The translations under genes were made by a program, and so were the position numbers. Shown one piece after another: positions 41,559 through 51,110 of a stretch of 64,000 bases of DNA. Each line of letters opens with the position of its first letter. Positions within the stretch are counted from its first letter, which is position 1. The stretch is from Stachybotrys elegans (taxonomy: Eukaryota > Ascomycota > Sordariomycetes > Hypocreales > Stachybotryaceae), in contig JAGPNK010000007.1 of NCBI GenBank assembly GCA_020746835.1, positions 496,001-560,000 of the forward strand, written 5' to 3'. Below the pieces are notes generated by a model. The model was not told the DNA's origin. It saw only the letters and a list, made by a program, of their open reading frames with translations, and made no database searches.

Positions 41559-43103
41559 ATGGAAGCCCACAATGCCGCAGTATCAACCATAGCCAGCCGT
41601 GTGAAGCAGTTTCATGAGCGGCAGGAGCCTTTCCGGATCTACCATGGCCACACCAACAGCACACGGCGGTCCTCTCGCCGGGCAGACAACACCATCGACA
41701 CGAGCAAGCTCACACACGTCCTCTCCGTGGACAAGGCCGCCAAGACAGCCCTCGTAGAGCCCAACGTCACCATGAAGGCCCTGCTGGAAGCCACCCTGGC
41801 GCATGGGCTGATGCCATACGTCGTCATGGAGCTGCCGGCCATCACGGTGGGCGGCGGGTTCAGCGGCACCTCAGGCGAGAGCAGCTCATTCCGCTACGGG
41901 GCCTTTGATAGCACCGTGGCCTCGATCGAGATGGTGCTTCCGGACGGGACGGTCACGCGGGCGTCCAAGACGGACAAGCAGGACCTGTTCTGGGGCGCGG
42001 CGTCGGCCTTTGGCACGCTAGGCGTCGTCACGCTGCTGGAGATGCAGCTGCGCGAGGCGCGGAGCTACGTGCGCTTGACGTACAGACTAGCCGGGGCCGC
42101 TGGTGATGCGCGAGCCAAGATCGAAGCGGAGTGCGCGAAGGAGGGGAATGACTATGTGGACGGCATCGTCTTCTCCAACACGGAGACGGTGGTTTGCGCG
42201 GGGGAGCTGACGGACGAGCTGCCGGAGGGCGAGGTGGCGCATCAGTTCCTCCGGCGCAAGGATCCGTGGTTCTATCTGCACGTGGAAAAGGTGTTGAAGC
42301 AGCTCCGGCGGTCTAAGAAGCCCGAGGCTGTCCATATCGATTACGTCCACGTCAGGGACTATCTATTCCGGTACGACCGGGGAGGGTTCTGGGTCGCGCG
42401 GTACGCCTACCGGTACTTCTTCACGCCCTTCAACCGCCTCTCGCGGTACATACTAGACCCGTTCATGCGCGCCAAGCAGATGTACCAAGCGCTGCACAAG
42501 AGCGGCCTCGCGGATACCTACATGGTGCAGGACGTGGGCGTGCCGATGGAGGCGCACGAGGAGTTCCAGGCGTGGCTCGACACGCAGATGGCCATCTACC
42601 CGCTCTGGCTGTGCCCGCTGCGCATCCGCCGGGACGACCCGGACTCGGCGCACGGCCTCCACGCCGAGTTTGCGCGGGCCGACGCGCCGATGCTCATGAA
42701 CTTTGGCGTCTGGGGCCCCCTGGCGGGCCGGCCGACGCGGCGCGAGGTCGTGGCGCAGAACCGCGCGCTCGAGCACGAGGTGCGCCGGCTGCGCGGCAAG
42801 AAGTGGCTCTACGCGCACACGTACTACACCGAGGAGGAGTTCTGGGCGCACTACGACCGCGCGAGCTACGACGCGCTGCGGGCCAAGTACGGCGCCGGAT
42901 ACCTGCCGAGCGTGTATGAGAAGGTGCGCGTCGACGTTGAGGCCGAGGAGGCGGCTGCCGCTGGGGGGTCGATGGCTGCCAGGGCGAGGAGGGGGTTGGC
43001 TGGTGTGAGGCCGTTGCCGGGGCTGTATGGTGTGTATAAGCTTGTGAGGGGAGGGGATTATCTGCTGCAAAAGGGGGAGAAGAATGGTGTTGCTGATAAA
43101 TAG
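41559..43103 (+). CDS. FAD-linked oxidoreductase, delta(24)-sterol reductase (DHCR24)-like
   Basis: Intronless, 514 residues from the Met at 41559 (a Met at 41496 would add 21). FAD-binding PCMH domain with LPAITVGGGFSGTSGESSSF, then GAFDSTVASIEMVLPDGTV and LFWGAASAFGTLGVVTLLEM. The C-terminal half includes YIQ-like WFYLHVEKVLK, MNFGVWGP and YYTEEEFWAHYDRASYDALR, all typical of DHCR24 (seladin-1/DIMINUTO) relatives. DHCR24 reduces the C24 double bond of sterols in animals and plants; most fungi make ergosterol, which is methylated there, so the fungal role is unclear. No membrane segment is visible at the N-terminus, unlike animal DHCR24. Codon third positions are strongly G/C, with many GCG and CGG codons. 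Confidence 0.85.
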   Translation: MEAHNAAVSTIASRVKQFHERQEPFRIYHGHTNSTRRSSRRADNTIDTSKLTHVLSVDKAAKTALVEPNVTMKALLEATLAHGLMPYVVMELPAITVGGGFSGTSGESSSFRYGAFDSTVASIEMVLPDGTVTRASKTDKQDLFWGAASAFGTLGVVTLLEMQLREARSYVRLTYRLAGAAGDARAKIEAECAKEGNDYVDGIVFSNTETVVCAGELTDELPEGEVAHQFLRRKDPWFYLHVEKVLKQLRRSKKPEAVHIDYVHVRDYLFRYDRGGFWVARYAYRYFFTPFNRLSRYILDPFMRAKQMYQALHKSGLADTYMVQDVGVPMEAHEEFQAWLDTQMAIYPLWLCPLRIRRDDPDSAHGLHAEFARADAPMLMNFGVWGPLAGRPTRREVVAQNRALEHEVRRLRGKKWLYAHTYYTEEEFWAHYDRASYDALRAKYGAGYLPSVYEKVRVDVEAEEAAAAGGSMAARARRGLAGVRPLPGLYGVYKLVRGGDYLLQKGEKNGVADK

Positions 43104-43256
43104 GGGCATAAACCATGTTAGAATTATGTATGCTTGTGCAGTAGATAAGGGCCAATATATTGATACCACGATAACACGTTCTTTTCCCCCCACAATCTCC
43201 TCCGATATCCCCCCCCCCCCCTGTCCCCAACTCTCGACAGCTATCCTCCAGCCAAT

Positions 43257-43597
43257 CTACCTTCTGGAGACCTCATCACCGTACTTACCCTCCCTCTGCG
43301 CCTCCTTCTTGCGGCCCACGTACGACAGCGCAAAGATGCCAACCACCCCAGCCCCGGCAAACGCCACCCTGGAACACACACCATGAGCCAAACCAGGTTC
43401 CCAATTCCGCCAAGGGGGGAGCTTTACCAGTTGCGCTTTATGACGTCGAAGCCTCCCGGCCGCGGAGGGCGTGGCTCTTGGCCGTAGGGACCGCCCATAT
43501 CGTCGCGGTCGCCGCGGGTGACGGTCCGGCGTTGCGCGGGCCGGAGGAGTGGGGCCGCGACCGGGCGGATTAGTGTCTTTGCGTGATGGAGGGCCAT
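43257..43597 (-). CDS. Small mitochondrial single-pass membrane protein
   Basis: Two exons, 43597-43428 and 43368-43257, give 93 residues; too split to appear as one open frame. The start (MALHHAKTLIRPVAAPLLRP, then QRRTVTRGDRDD) is a classic mitochondrial presequence. Pro/Gly-rich linker GPYGQEPRPPRPGGFDVIKR follows, then one hydrophobic helix WVAFAGAGVVGIFALSYVG and a basic-charged tail KKEAQREGKYGDEVSRR. The layout is of small inner-membrane subunits or assembly proteins; I cannot name it. Tail-to-tail with the DHCR24-like gene, 153 bp apart. Confidence 0.8.
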
Positions 43598-43915
43598 TTT
43601 TTTATTTTTATTAATATGATATGCGATGGAATGGGATCTTGTACAGATTTATTCGGTGGAGGAAAGATGGAATTGTTGTCTTTTAAAGCTGGTTTGTCTG
43701 GGGGTTTAAATGGGCTTTACTTCCGATCCGTTGAAAGTCAATGACCTCAGGGTCTGATGATGGCGTCATGATGATATTTATAACCGTGAACCTTTTCATG
43801 GTGCTAGCCGTGGTAACTGCCTGGTCATGCCACTCTAGGATAAATCACGTAACTCCAACACCACGAGGCTACGTCAATGCATATGACACGGCTGTACATG
43901 TATATACATGCTCAT
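43598..43915. other. Tandem gap, promoter of small mitochondrial gene
   Basis: 318 bp between the GH31 3' end and the small mitochondrial gene's ATG, A/T-rich; no gene. Confidence 0.5.
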
Positions 43916-46900
43916 CTACAGCTCGTCGGAATCCCAACCTCCAGACTCGCCTCCCAGGACCGTCACCTTCTCAACCTCGAAGCCCATCTCAGCCAGGCCC
44001 ACCATTCCATCCACGGCCGACGTCTTCAGCTTTCCGTTGGAGTACTCCCATTCAACATGTGCCTTCATGGGCCCTCCGTCCAGACTGATGCCGTCGTCCA
44101 GATACAACGATCCCTGGGCAGTGCCGTCGACACCTGGTGCCACGAACAGTTCAAAATTCTTCTTCCGCAGCTCCGTAGTCGTGTTGGCGCTCTCTGTCCT
44201 TAGAGGCACGATGCAACCTCCACGCACGTGGAGCGGGATGCGGTCAAAGGGCACGCCTGTGAGGCGCTGCCATTCCGCATTGCCCTGGACACGCTTCTGG
44301 GTTTCAAACTCGTAGAAGACATCCTCGGGTAGGTATATGCTAACATCCTTGGAATCGGCGTCCGCTACCGGCGACACGAGAACGCAGTCTCCGAAAAAGT
44401 ATTGCAGGCCCACGCCCGGTGCCTGCTTGTCATGCGGATAGAGATACCACATGGGGTTGATGGCCGGCGTACCGTCGATCGACTGCTTGTACATGGCCGT
44501 GTAGAAGTAGTCCAGCAATCGGTAGCGCACCGATATGGCGTACTTGGCGGCGCTCGTCACGAGAGGCCACTGGTAAAACTCCTGCGGCCGCGTGCCAAGG
44601 TCGGCGTGGTTGCGGTAGAAAGGCATAAAGGCGCCCAACGTCGCCCATCTGGCGCAGAGTTTCTCGTTTGTGTTACCAAGGAAGCCACAGACCTGGTTTC
44701 GTTAGACATGATGTTCTTATGAAGAAACGGGTAGTCTTACGTCGCTTCCCACCATGGGGACCTGGAATACAGATGCAAAGTTCAGCATACCAGCAATCGA
44801 TGCACGGCTATACTTGTCAGTACTCATACATTATTCGAGTTATTGATACTCACTAATGATCCCTGTGAGAGTTAGCAAGGTATTCGAAAATATACAGCTC
44901 AAACATACCATCGGGAGACGTTATCGCCCAGCCATTTCGCGACATATCGCCCAGCACCAGCAAACGTGCTTCGCGTCACCACGAAAGGCCTCTGGCCTGG
45001 GCGACGACTCAACAATGCGTTTCTGGTGTACAGGCTCATGGCTTTCAAAGTTAGATTGCTTCAGTAAATGTAGATATAGGAATTGCACATACTAGTTCCG
45101 TAAATGTTGTGCATGTCGTAATGCCAGAGGCCATTCGCATGTTGGAGATCCGTATTGATGGTGCGATGGCTCAGAGCACCGCTGGGGCTTCTGTTGCGAA
45201 TCTTGTAGGGAGGTGACAGGAGGTCGTCACCTGTATGGTCAATCTTGTACTTTTTGTCGGTGTTAAAGAGCGAATCTGCCTCGGGGTCGTAAGGAGTGAG
45301 GGAGCCGAGGGTGATCTGGTCTTCCTCGTCTTCATCTACGTTTTCTGGAAATCCTGGGATCTTTCGTGGTGGTTGTCTTTCCGGCGGCGGCCTTGGCGGC
45401 ATGCCCTGTCGCTTCGCATCACCGTCGGGGTCTACGCAAGGATAGCTGCAGAAGCTGGCGGGCTCGTTCATATCAATCCTAACAGGGTCAGCTGCGCTCT
45501 CCGCTCCAAGTTGCTTGTCCTACCAGGCTCCGTCAATGTCAACGCCAGACTTGGGACTGAACATTTCATGAAAACGCTCTGTCCAGTACGCCGAGGTATT
45601 CTTGTGGAACCAGTCGGGCCACACAGTGACTCCCTAATCATGTTGAGCAACTGTGATACGCGACAATTGGGACGTACCTACCGGCCAGACGACTCCTCGG
45701 AATGGTAGAGAAGACGAGTTCTTGACAAAGACGCCCATCTCGATACCGCGGTTATACGGACGGTAATCGTACTCGGCAATGGCGGGATCAACCATCATGA
45801 TGTAGCGCTGCTGGCGATCATGAAGGTACTTGGTGAGCTTCTGCATACAGCTGATGGGGAAGCGCTTGGGGTCCAGCGAGAAGGTCCTCCGGAAATCCAT
45901 ATAATCGATATCAGACCACACAACCCTGAGTCTGTTAGCCAGCGTTGTGCCCCGCGTATTCCATGGGTACTTACTCAAGGGGAATGCCAGCGACGGAGTA
46001 GTTGTATGCCACTTCGGCAACGTGAAACCAGTCTTGGTAGCCAAACCTGCATTGTTGAAACTGGAACACGTCAGTACAGCGTGGCCTACAGGAGCACTGG
46101 AACTTACCCCGAGACTCCAGTATGGGACCAGGGCGGGCGTGCCAGCGAGCTCTGCATACTGCTTGGCAACATCAATAGGACCTGGGCCAGCAAGGAAGTA
46201 AAAGTCAAAAATGCCTCCAATGATATTGTACTCCAAGTAATGAAGACCAGACCCGTCCTGGTCAATCTTGACGTCCATGCCGTTGGAGCTCAAGAGAAGC
46301 ACACCGTGCGTCCCCGTTTGGCGGTGCTCAAAGTAGATGGGGTGACTTCCGTACAGGTTCGTTCGATACGGCACAGCTCCAGAATCCCTAGCCCAGAAGG
46401 TCCGGACATAGTTCTTGTTGAAGAGCCGGAAGGGATCGGTGTGCTCGCCGAGTCCGTAGAGATTGGGATTGGGCGGCAGCCACGTCTTGAGCCTGAGATA
46501 CTGCCTCTCAAAGACGAGGGTGGTTCCCGAGGTATCGAAGAGCACCTCCCCGGTATCCTTCCGCAGCACTCGGAAGGAAAAGGGATTGGTCTTGTAGGTG
46601 AAGGATAGGAGGGAGTCTGCGTCTGAGTCTGGGGGCGGAGACTGAGGGCGCGGGAAGATTTCCTCTGGAACCTGGTAGCGCAGACCTTCACGGTCCTGGA
46701 TTACGACGTGAAGCCGTGAGTCTATACCGGGTCAATTGATGCTTTATGCGCGTTACAGGGTGAGTGAAAGACATACCCGTCTGGTATTCGACGAGAAGCT
46801 TCAGCTTGGGAATGTCGGGGCCGTATACACCACAGCCAGAGCCAATCATGTCCAGATTGGCCTCCAGAGACCATTTCCCCTTGTTGACTGAGGTGACTTG

Positions 46901-47026
46901 GTATCCCTCACAGGCGCCCAAGGCACCACCAGCCTCGGCGATGAGATCCGTCATCTCCGCGTCCAGCGCGGCAACAAGGGCGAACAAGGCCGCAGCCCCA
47001 GCAAGAATCGAGGGACCCAGCCTCAT
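43916..47026 (-). CDS. Secreted GH31 alpha-glucosidase, ten exons
   Basis: Exons 47026-46777, 46721-46108, 46060-45975, 45925-45682, 45633-45524, 45478-45093, 45041-44909, 44862-44854, 44807-44741 and 44692-43916 give 891 residues; all phases agree. Signal peptide [20 protein letters not shown]. Motifs: [31 protein letters not shown] (across a junction), [14 protein letters not shown] (across a junction), the catalytic nucleophile Asp in [10 protein letters not shown] (45474-45472, across a junction), [16 protein letters not shown], the acid/base Asp in WLGDNVS, then [12 protein letters not shown]. It hydrolyses terminal alpha-glucosyl bonds of maltose, oligosaccharides or starch outside the cell. 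Exon 8 is just 9 nt. An acidic insert DEDEEDQ lies after the nucleophile. Closest in architecture to secreted fungal AgdA/B-type alpha-glucosidases. Confidence 0.93.
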
Positions 47027-47365
47027 TGCGGCGACGTCACTGACACGACGAGAAGGCGGACTTTTTTGTATGTCACGAATGCAAATTGGGATATGCAAAA
47101 AAGAAAGAAATCCCCGAGGGAGTGAAGATGGCAAGCTAAAGGTCCAAGGAGCAGCGTCTGGCTCCAAGGTTGGAGGAGCTGGGGGTGCTGTGTCAGATGA
47201 CGACGATACCAGGGACGCTTAGCAAAATGCGTCAGGGCCGGGGTACCTGCTGTGGAGAACGTCAACGCGGGGAATAGTGGAGGCTGTCACACTAAGGCCT
47301 AAAGTATGGGGGACCTCAATACTCATTGAAATATCAATTAGTTGGCAATTCCCATGCGGACACTC
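47027..47365. promoter_or_regulatory. Upstream region of GH31 gene
   Basis: 339 bp between two leftward genes. No strong TATA; no gene seen. Confidence 0.45.
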
Positions 47366-48372
47366 TCAAGGTAAATCTTCCAGTAGATGTATGCATTGGG
47401 CGGTAGCATCACCGCCTTGCAGCCTCGGCGCCTCGGCTCCATCCAGTACTGCCTCAATCAATGGTATCTGATCCCGAACTAAGCCTATAAAAATGAAGTG
47501 TCGAAGGGTAGACATGCTATTCTCCTGGCCGTTATACCTCGGCTCTTCGCCCAAAGCCAGGTACTTCTCCGCGTAGAACTGAAACTTATTTTGATTCAAG
47601 GCATCTTTCACTGCCTTGTTGTGCGCCTTCTCCAGAGCCCGGTAGGTATCTTGATGTGCCGACCACGTCTCAAAGTAGAGATACTCGATCCACGTCGTCA
47701 ATTTGTCCTGCTGCTTGGGGTCCTGACTTAGCCTGAAATCAGGCCGCAGCTTCAAGCCTTGGACTCCAAAGAGTCGCTTGAGCGTTTTGGTATACCCGTC
47801 AAGTTTACCGGGCGGTTCTTTCATAAAGTGCTGCTTCTGTCGCACCCGCTGGATAGACTCCAGCTGTAGTTTTATGCATGAACCGTATTCATCAGACCAA
47901 GCCGGAATCTCGGCAACCGACTGTTCTGTGAGCTCTTTGTCCGCTCGGTGCAACTCTTCTTCAATACGAGACAGCCAGCTATATTCTTCAGTCTCAAGGC
48001 CTCGCACTTGGCGTTGCCATCGGAGGAAGATGTGCCATCTTTCATAAAGATAAGCGGCGTCCTGAAATAGGTTCTCGGCGTATTGAATATTGACCCAGTC
48101 TCTCTCCTCTGTGTCAGGCTCGGCCAGGTAGCGACATTCATCAGCATGGGATCGAGGCTGGTGTTTGGATGAATGTCGTATCACGGGGCGCTTTACGTTA
48201 CTATTTCAATTTCAGATTAATTCACGAGAAATAGATGCTTCAGGACTTACCTGAGTCTCTCCATGAAATAATCTCGATCTTTGATGGCAAGGTTCTCCCA
48301 GCCCGAAATAAGATGAGGAAATAATGGGTGCCTATGTTCTTCAATAAACCCGGAAAAGTCCACGTCAGACAT
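47366..48372 (-). CDS. Uncharacterised fungal protein
   Basis: Two exons, 48372-48251 and 48200-47366, give 318 residues (intron 49 nt). Helical and charged: N-terminus MSDVDFSGFIEEHRHPLF, then LYERWHIFLRWQRQ, a coiled-coil-like EEELHRADKELTEQS, and WIEYLYFETWSAHQDTYRAL. Near the middle a Arg/Gln run, and near the end FYAEKYLALGEEPRY. No catalytic or metal motif is visible. Many hypothetical proteins of Pezizomycotina have this Trp-Leu-Glu-Tyr-type helical style, but I do not recognise this family. The AUG exon was found by matching phases rather than by homology, so its start has moderate support. Confidence 0.72.
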
Positions 48373-49161
48373 GGTGATTATGGCACACACGCAAGGCGTC
48401 TTCGTTGCTTTCCTCGAAGGAGCCATGACTGATGTTTCTTTCTTATTTGAATGTGTCCTGCGTGTTATAACATGCCGAGGAATGGCCTGTTAAGTGTTTA
48501 AATAGGTACTAGAAGTGCACAAATGATCTCAGCAGACGAGATATTAGATGATTACTGGGAAAGGTATTATTAAAAGTCAGTTTTGAAAGACCTAGAGCAG
48601 GTGGTTTGAAGCAAACAATGCAAACATTCGCTGGGTTTGACGTTGACTAAATAATTTCCATGAATATTCAGAGCAAACAAACAGGAAGCAGAAATGTATA
48701 AAATTGCCTATCACAGGAACCTGTTCACATAACGAGCTTCTATAGCTTAGGGTCTTGACCAGTTGCCAGCAATAAAGGAAACATCCGGTCGACAAAGGGG
48801 AATTGGTCTCAGCTTTTCTCCCCAACAAGGGGTGACTTTCAATTCACGTAGCATGTACATTTACCAGCTATATAAACCATGGCTACAAGTTACTTCTTAA
48901 AGATGCTTGGTAGTTACCTCTTAACCACCAATGGAATATTCTGATAAAAGTGTGTTTGAGGCCGATAAATATATATGTAGATAAAAGGGGTCGAAGTACA
49001 TAGTTATAGGAGGAAAGAAGAACGTGCGGCTCTTGTCGCTAGACAAGACAAAAGAAAAAGGACAGTAATCATTGCCTATGAATGATTAGATGGCCGCATT
49101 TGCAACAGGCGAAAAAGACAGAAAGATGATACGGCAAAAAAATGGTGGGTCTCCCCGGAGC
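48373..49161. other. Intergenic region, no gene seen
   Basis: 789 bp, A/T-rich compared with the flanks, without coding features. Promoter of the preceding leftward gene. Confidence 0.5.
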
Positions 49162-49250
49162 TCTCCCCGACCAGAATTGAACTGGTGACCTTCAGGTAAT
49201 GTGATTTATCAATTACAGCCCGACGTGATAGCCAACTACACCACAAGGAG
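49162..49250 (-). tRNA. tRNA-Tyr(GTA) with intron
   Basis: Acceptor stem 5' CTCCTTG (49250-49244) pairs with CGGGGAG (49169-49163), discriminator A at 49162. The C1:G72 pair is the eukaryotic tRNA-Tyr identity mark. D-arm with GTGTAGTTGGCTATCAC, anticodon stem TCGGG with CCTGA, loop CTGTAA followed by an intron of about 15 nt and A38, and T-arm ACCAGTTCAATTCTGGT with a perfect 5-bp stem. The intron follows position 37, the normal place for nuclear tRNA-Tyr. Confidence 0.92.
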
Positions 49251-51110
49251 GAGACATGCGGAGTTCAATCAGAATACTCTATAGAGCCTAGATGCGGAAA
49301 GGCAGCGCACCTCGATGTCTGATTCTATTGCGTTGGGGTGGATACTGGGCTTTGGCTGTTTTGTGTTTATGCGTCTTCCATATCTTGCATGCGTTTGGTC
49401 AAGGCTCTTTGCGCAGCTGGTTGTTGGTTGAGTTGCTTTAAATCGCTATGCCTCGGCCAGTGAACTACAGTTGCGATGTTTTGGGGATCTGTGTTCTGGC
49501 CCGGCATTACAGTAGAGCTGACATGGGCATCTTCAGCTAGCGATTAGGATAAGCGATGTGCTGTATTCAAGGACCAGCAAAAAGAATAGACCATGACACC
49601 CATAGAAACGTCCTTTGTGCACGGATAAAGATAAGCCGCACATTGTTTGAACATGCACACCGCTATGACAGACAATGCACCAATTACAGAATGCTCAAGA
49701 TAGATGATTGGATGAAACATATCCTCCTTCCATACATGCTTCGGCAAGTTCCAAAAGAGACAATTGCCCCAATCCAGCTGCCTCCCGTAGCCGTCACGGA
49801 ATCCCAGGAACCAATGGCGTCTTCTCACCTGCCTATGATTGGTTTGCGAGGACCCGAGACTAGGAATGGCACGCGGCGCTGCGACATGTGCCGTGCCACC
49901 CACCAAACAAGCTCGCTCCATCACACCCAAACTCACCGAGAGAAGGACTACATCCATCCATCCATACATCCATCCACCGAGAATTCATGCACAACAGGAT
50001 GCAAGAAGACAACCATCAATTCCCTGTTAGACATCGGCTGTCGGGACGGAAATCGGACTGCAGGCTGTGGGAGCAGACCAGGGTTCAACGTTACATGGTT
50101 GGCTAGAAGGGGACCTTGAAGCCGGTAGCTTGGAACCGCCGAGATCCGATGCGGGAAGCAGCATCCAGGAACCAGACGGGGAAAAAACAAAACATCGTCA
50201 TCGTCCATTTGGCACCCTCACAACTTCACTCCCTTCGGACCATCGCCCACCCCAGCGCTCCCCACGTCAGCAACCCTACAGCCAGGGAGTTATAAAAAAG
50301 GTTAAGCTATCCAGATCTCAAGCCACAGCCAGATTCTGCATGAACCATGTCGTAGCCGGGGACTTGATGAAGAGTCGTGAGCCAACCACATGCCTGCGTC
50401 GGCCCCGGGGGTTCATGAAGGTGATACAACCCATGTTTCTCCCTCATCTATCCGTGCCCGTCCTCGGCTCCGGTATATGACTAGCTCCTCCATCTCGATT
50501 TACGATATACTAAAATAAAAAAATGCCAAATGCCTTCCCCGGGCCTGGAGCTAGACATAGTCCGTCTATCCGCTTTCGGAGCACAATCCATACTGTATAG
50601 CACGAGCAGCAGCACACAAAAGTAAAATCCGTGACCATTAATGATCCAACAAGTGGCCGTCCTGTCATACGTGCATCATCCAAACCCTGCTGTCCTGCAC
50701 CTGGGCCACGTAGCGAGGCAACATTGACCCATTCCCGCACACAATATTTTGGCTTGGCCATCGGGCCGTCGGCGGCACAACCCACCCTCCTTCCTCTGAC
50801 TCTGATGGTGGGCACCGACCAGCCGAGTTTTCTATCCGTCCCGACTCCCCCCCACTAGAAACCACAAACCACCAGCGACGACTCGCATCATACATTTCGA
50901 CGCTGCCGATAGTCTCAATACCACCCCTTCCGAGACCAATCTCACACTCCTCCGCCGCCGCCGCTGCTGCCGTTCTCCCGCCCGTCCGCCCGTCCACTCC
51001 CCCGTCGCCGCCGATCCACCCGAAATCGTCGTCGCCTGCAACTCTCGCCTTATCGTTCCCGCCTCTCGTCTCCCGCACCTTGGCCTTCGTCTCGATGCAA
51101 GGCCGGTGCC
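49251..51110. other. Intergenic region upstream of zinc-cluster gene
   Basis: 1.9 kb. Contains a CATC tetranucleotide repeat at 49951-49976 and a C-rich leader from 50830 to 51090. No convincing gene. The length suggests regulated expression of the transcription factor that follows. Confidence 0.45.
49951..49976. repeat. CATC tetranucleotide repeat
   Basis: Six to seven CATC/CATA units in non-coding sequence. Confidence 0.7.
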
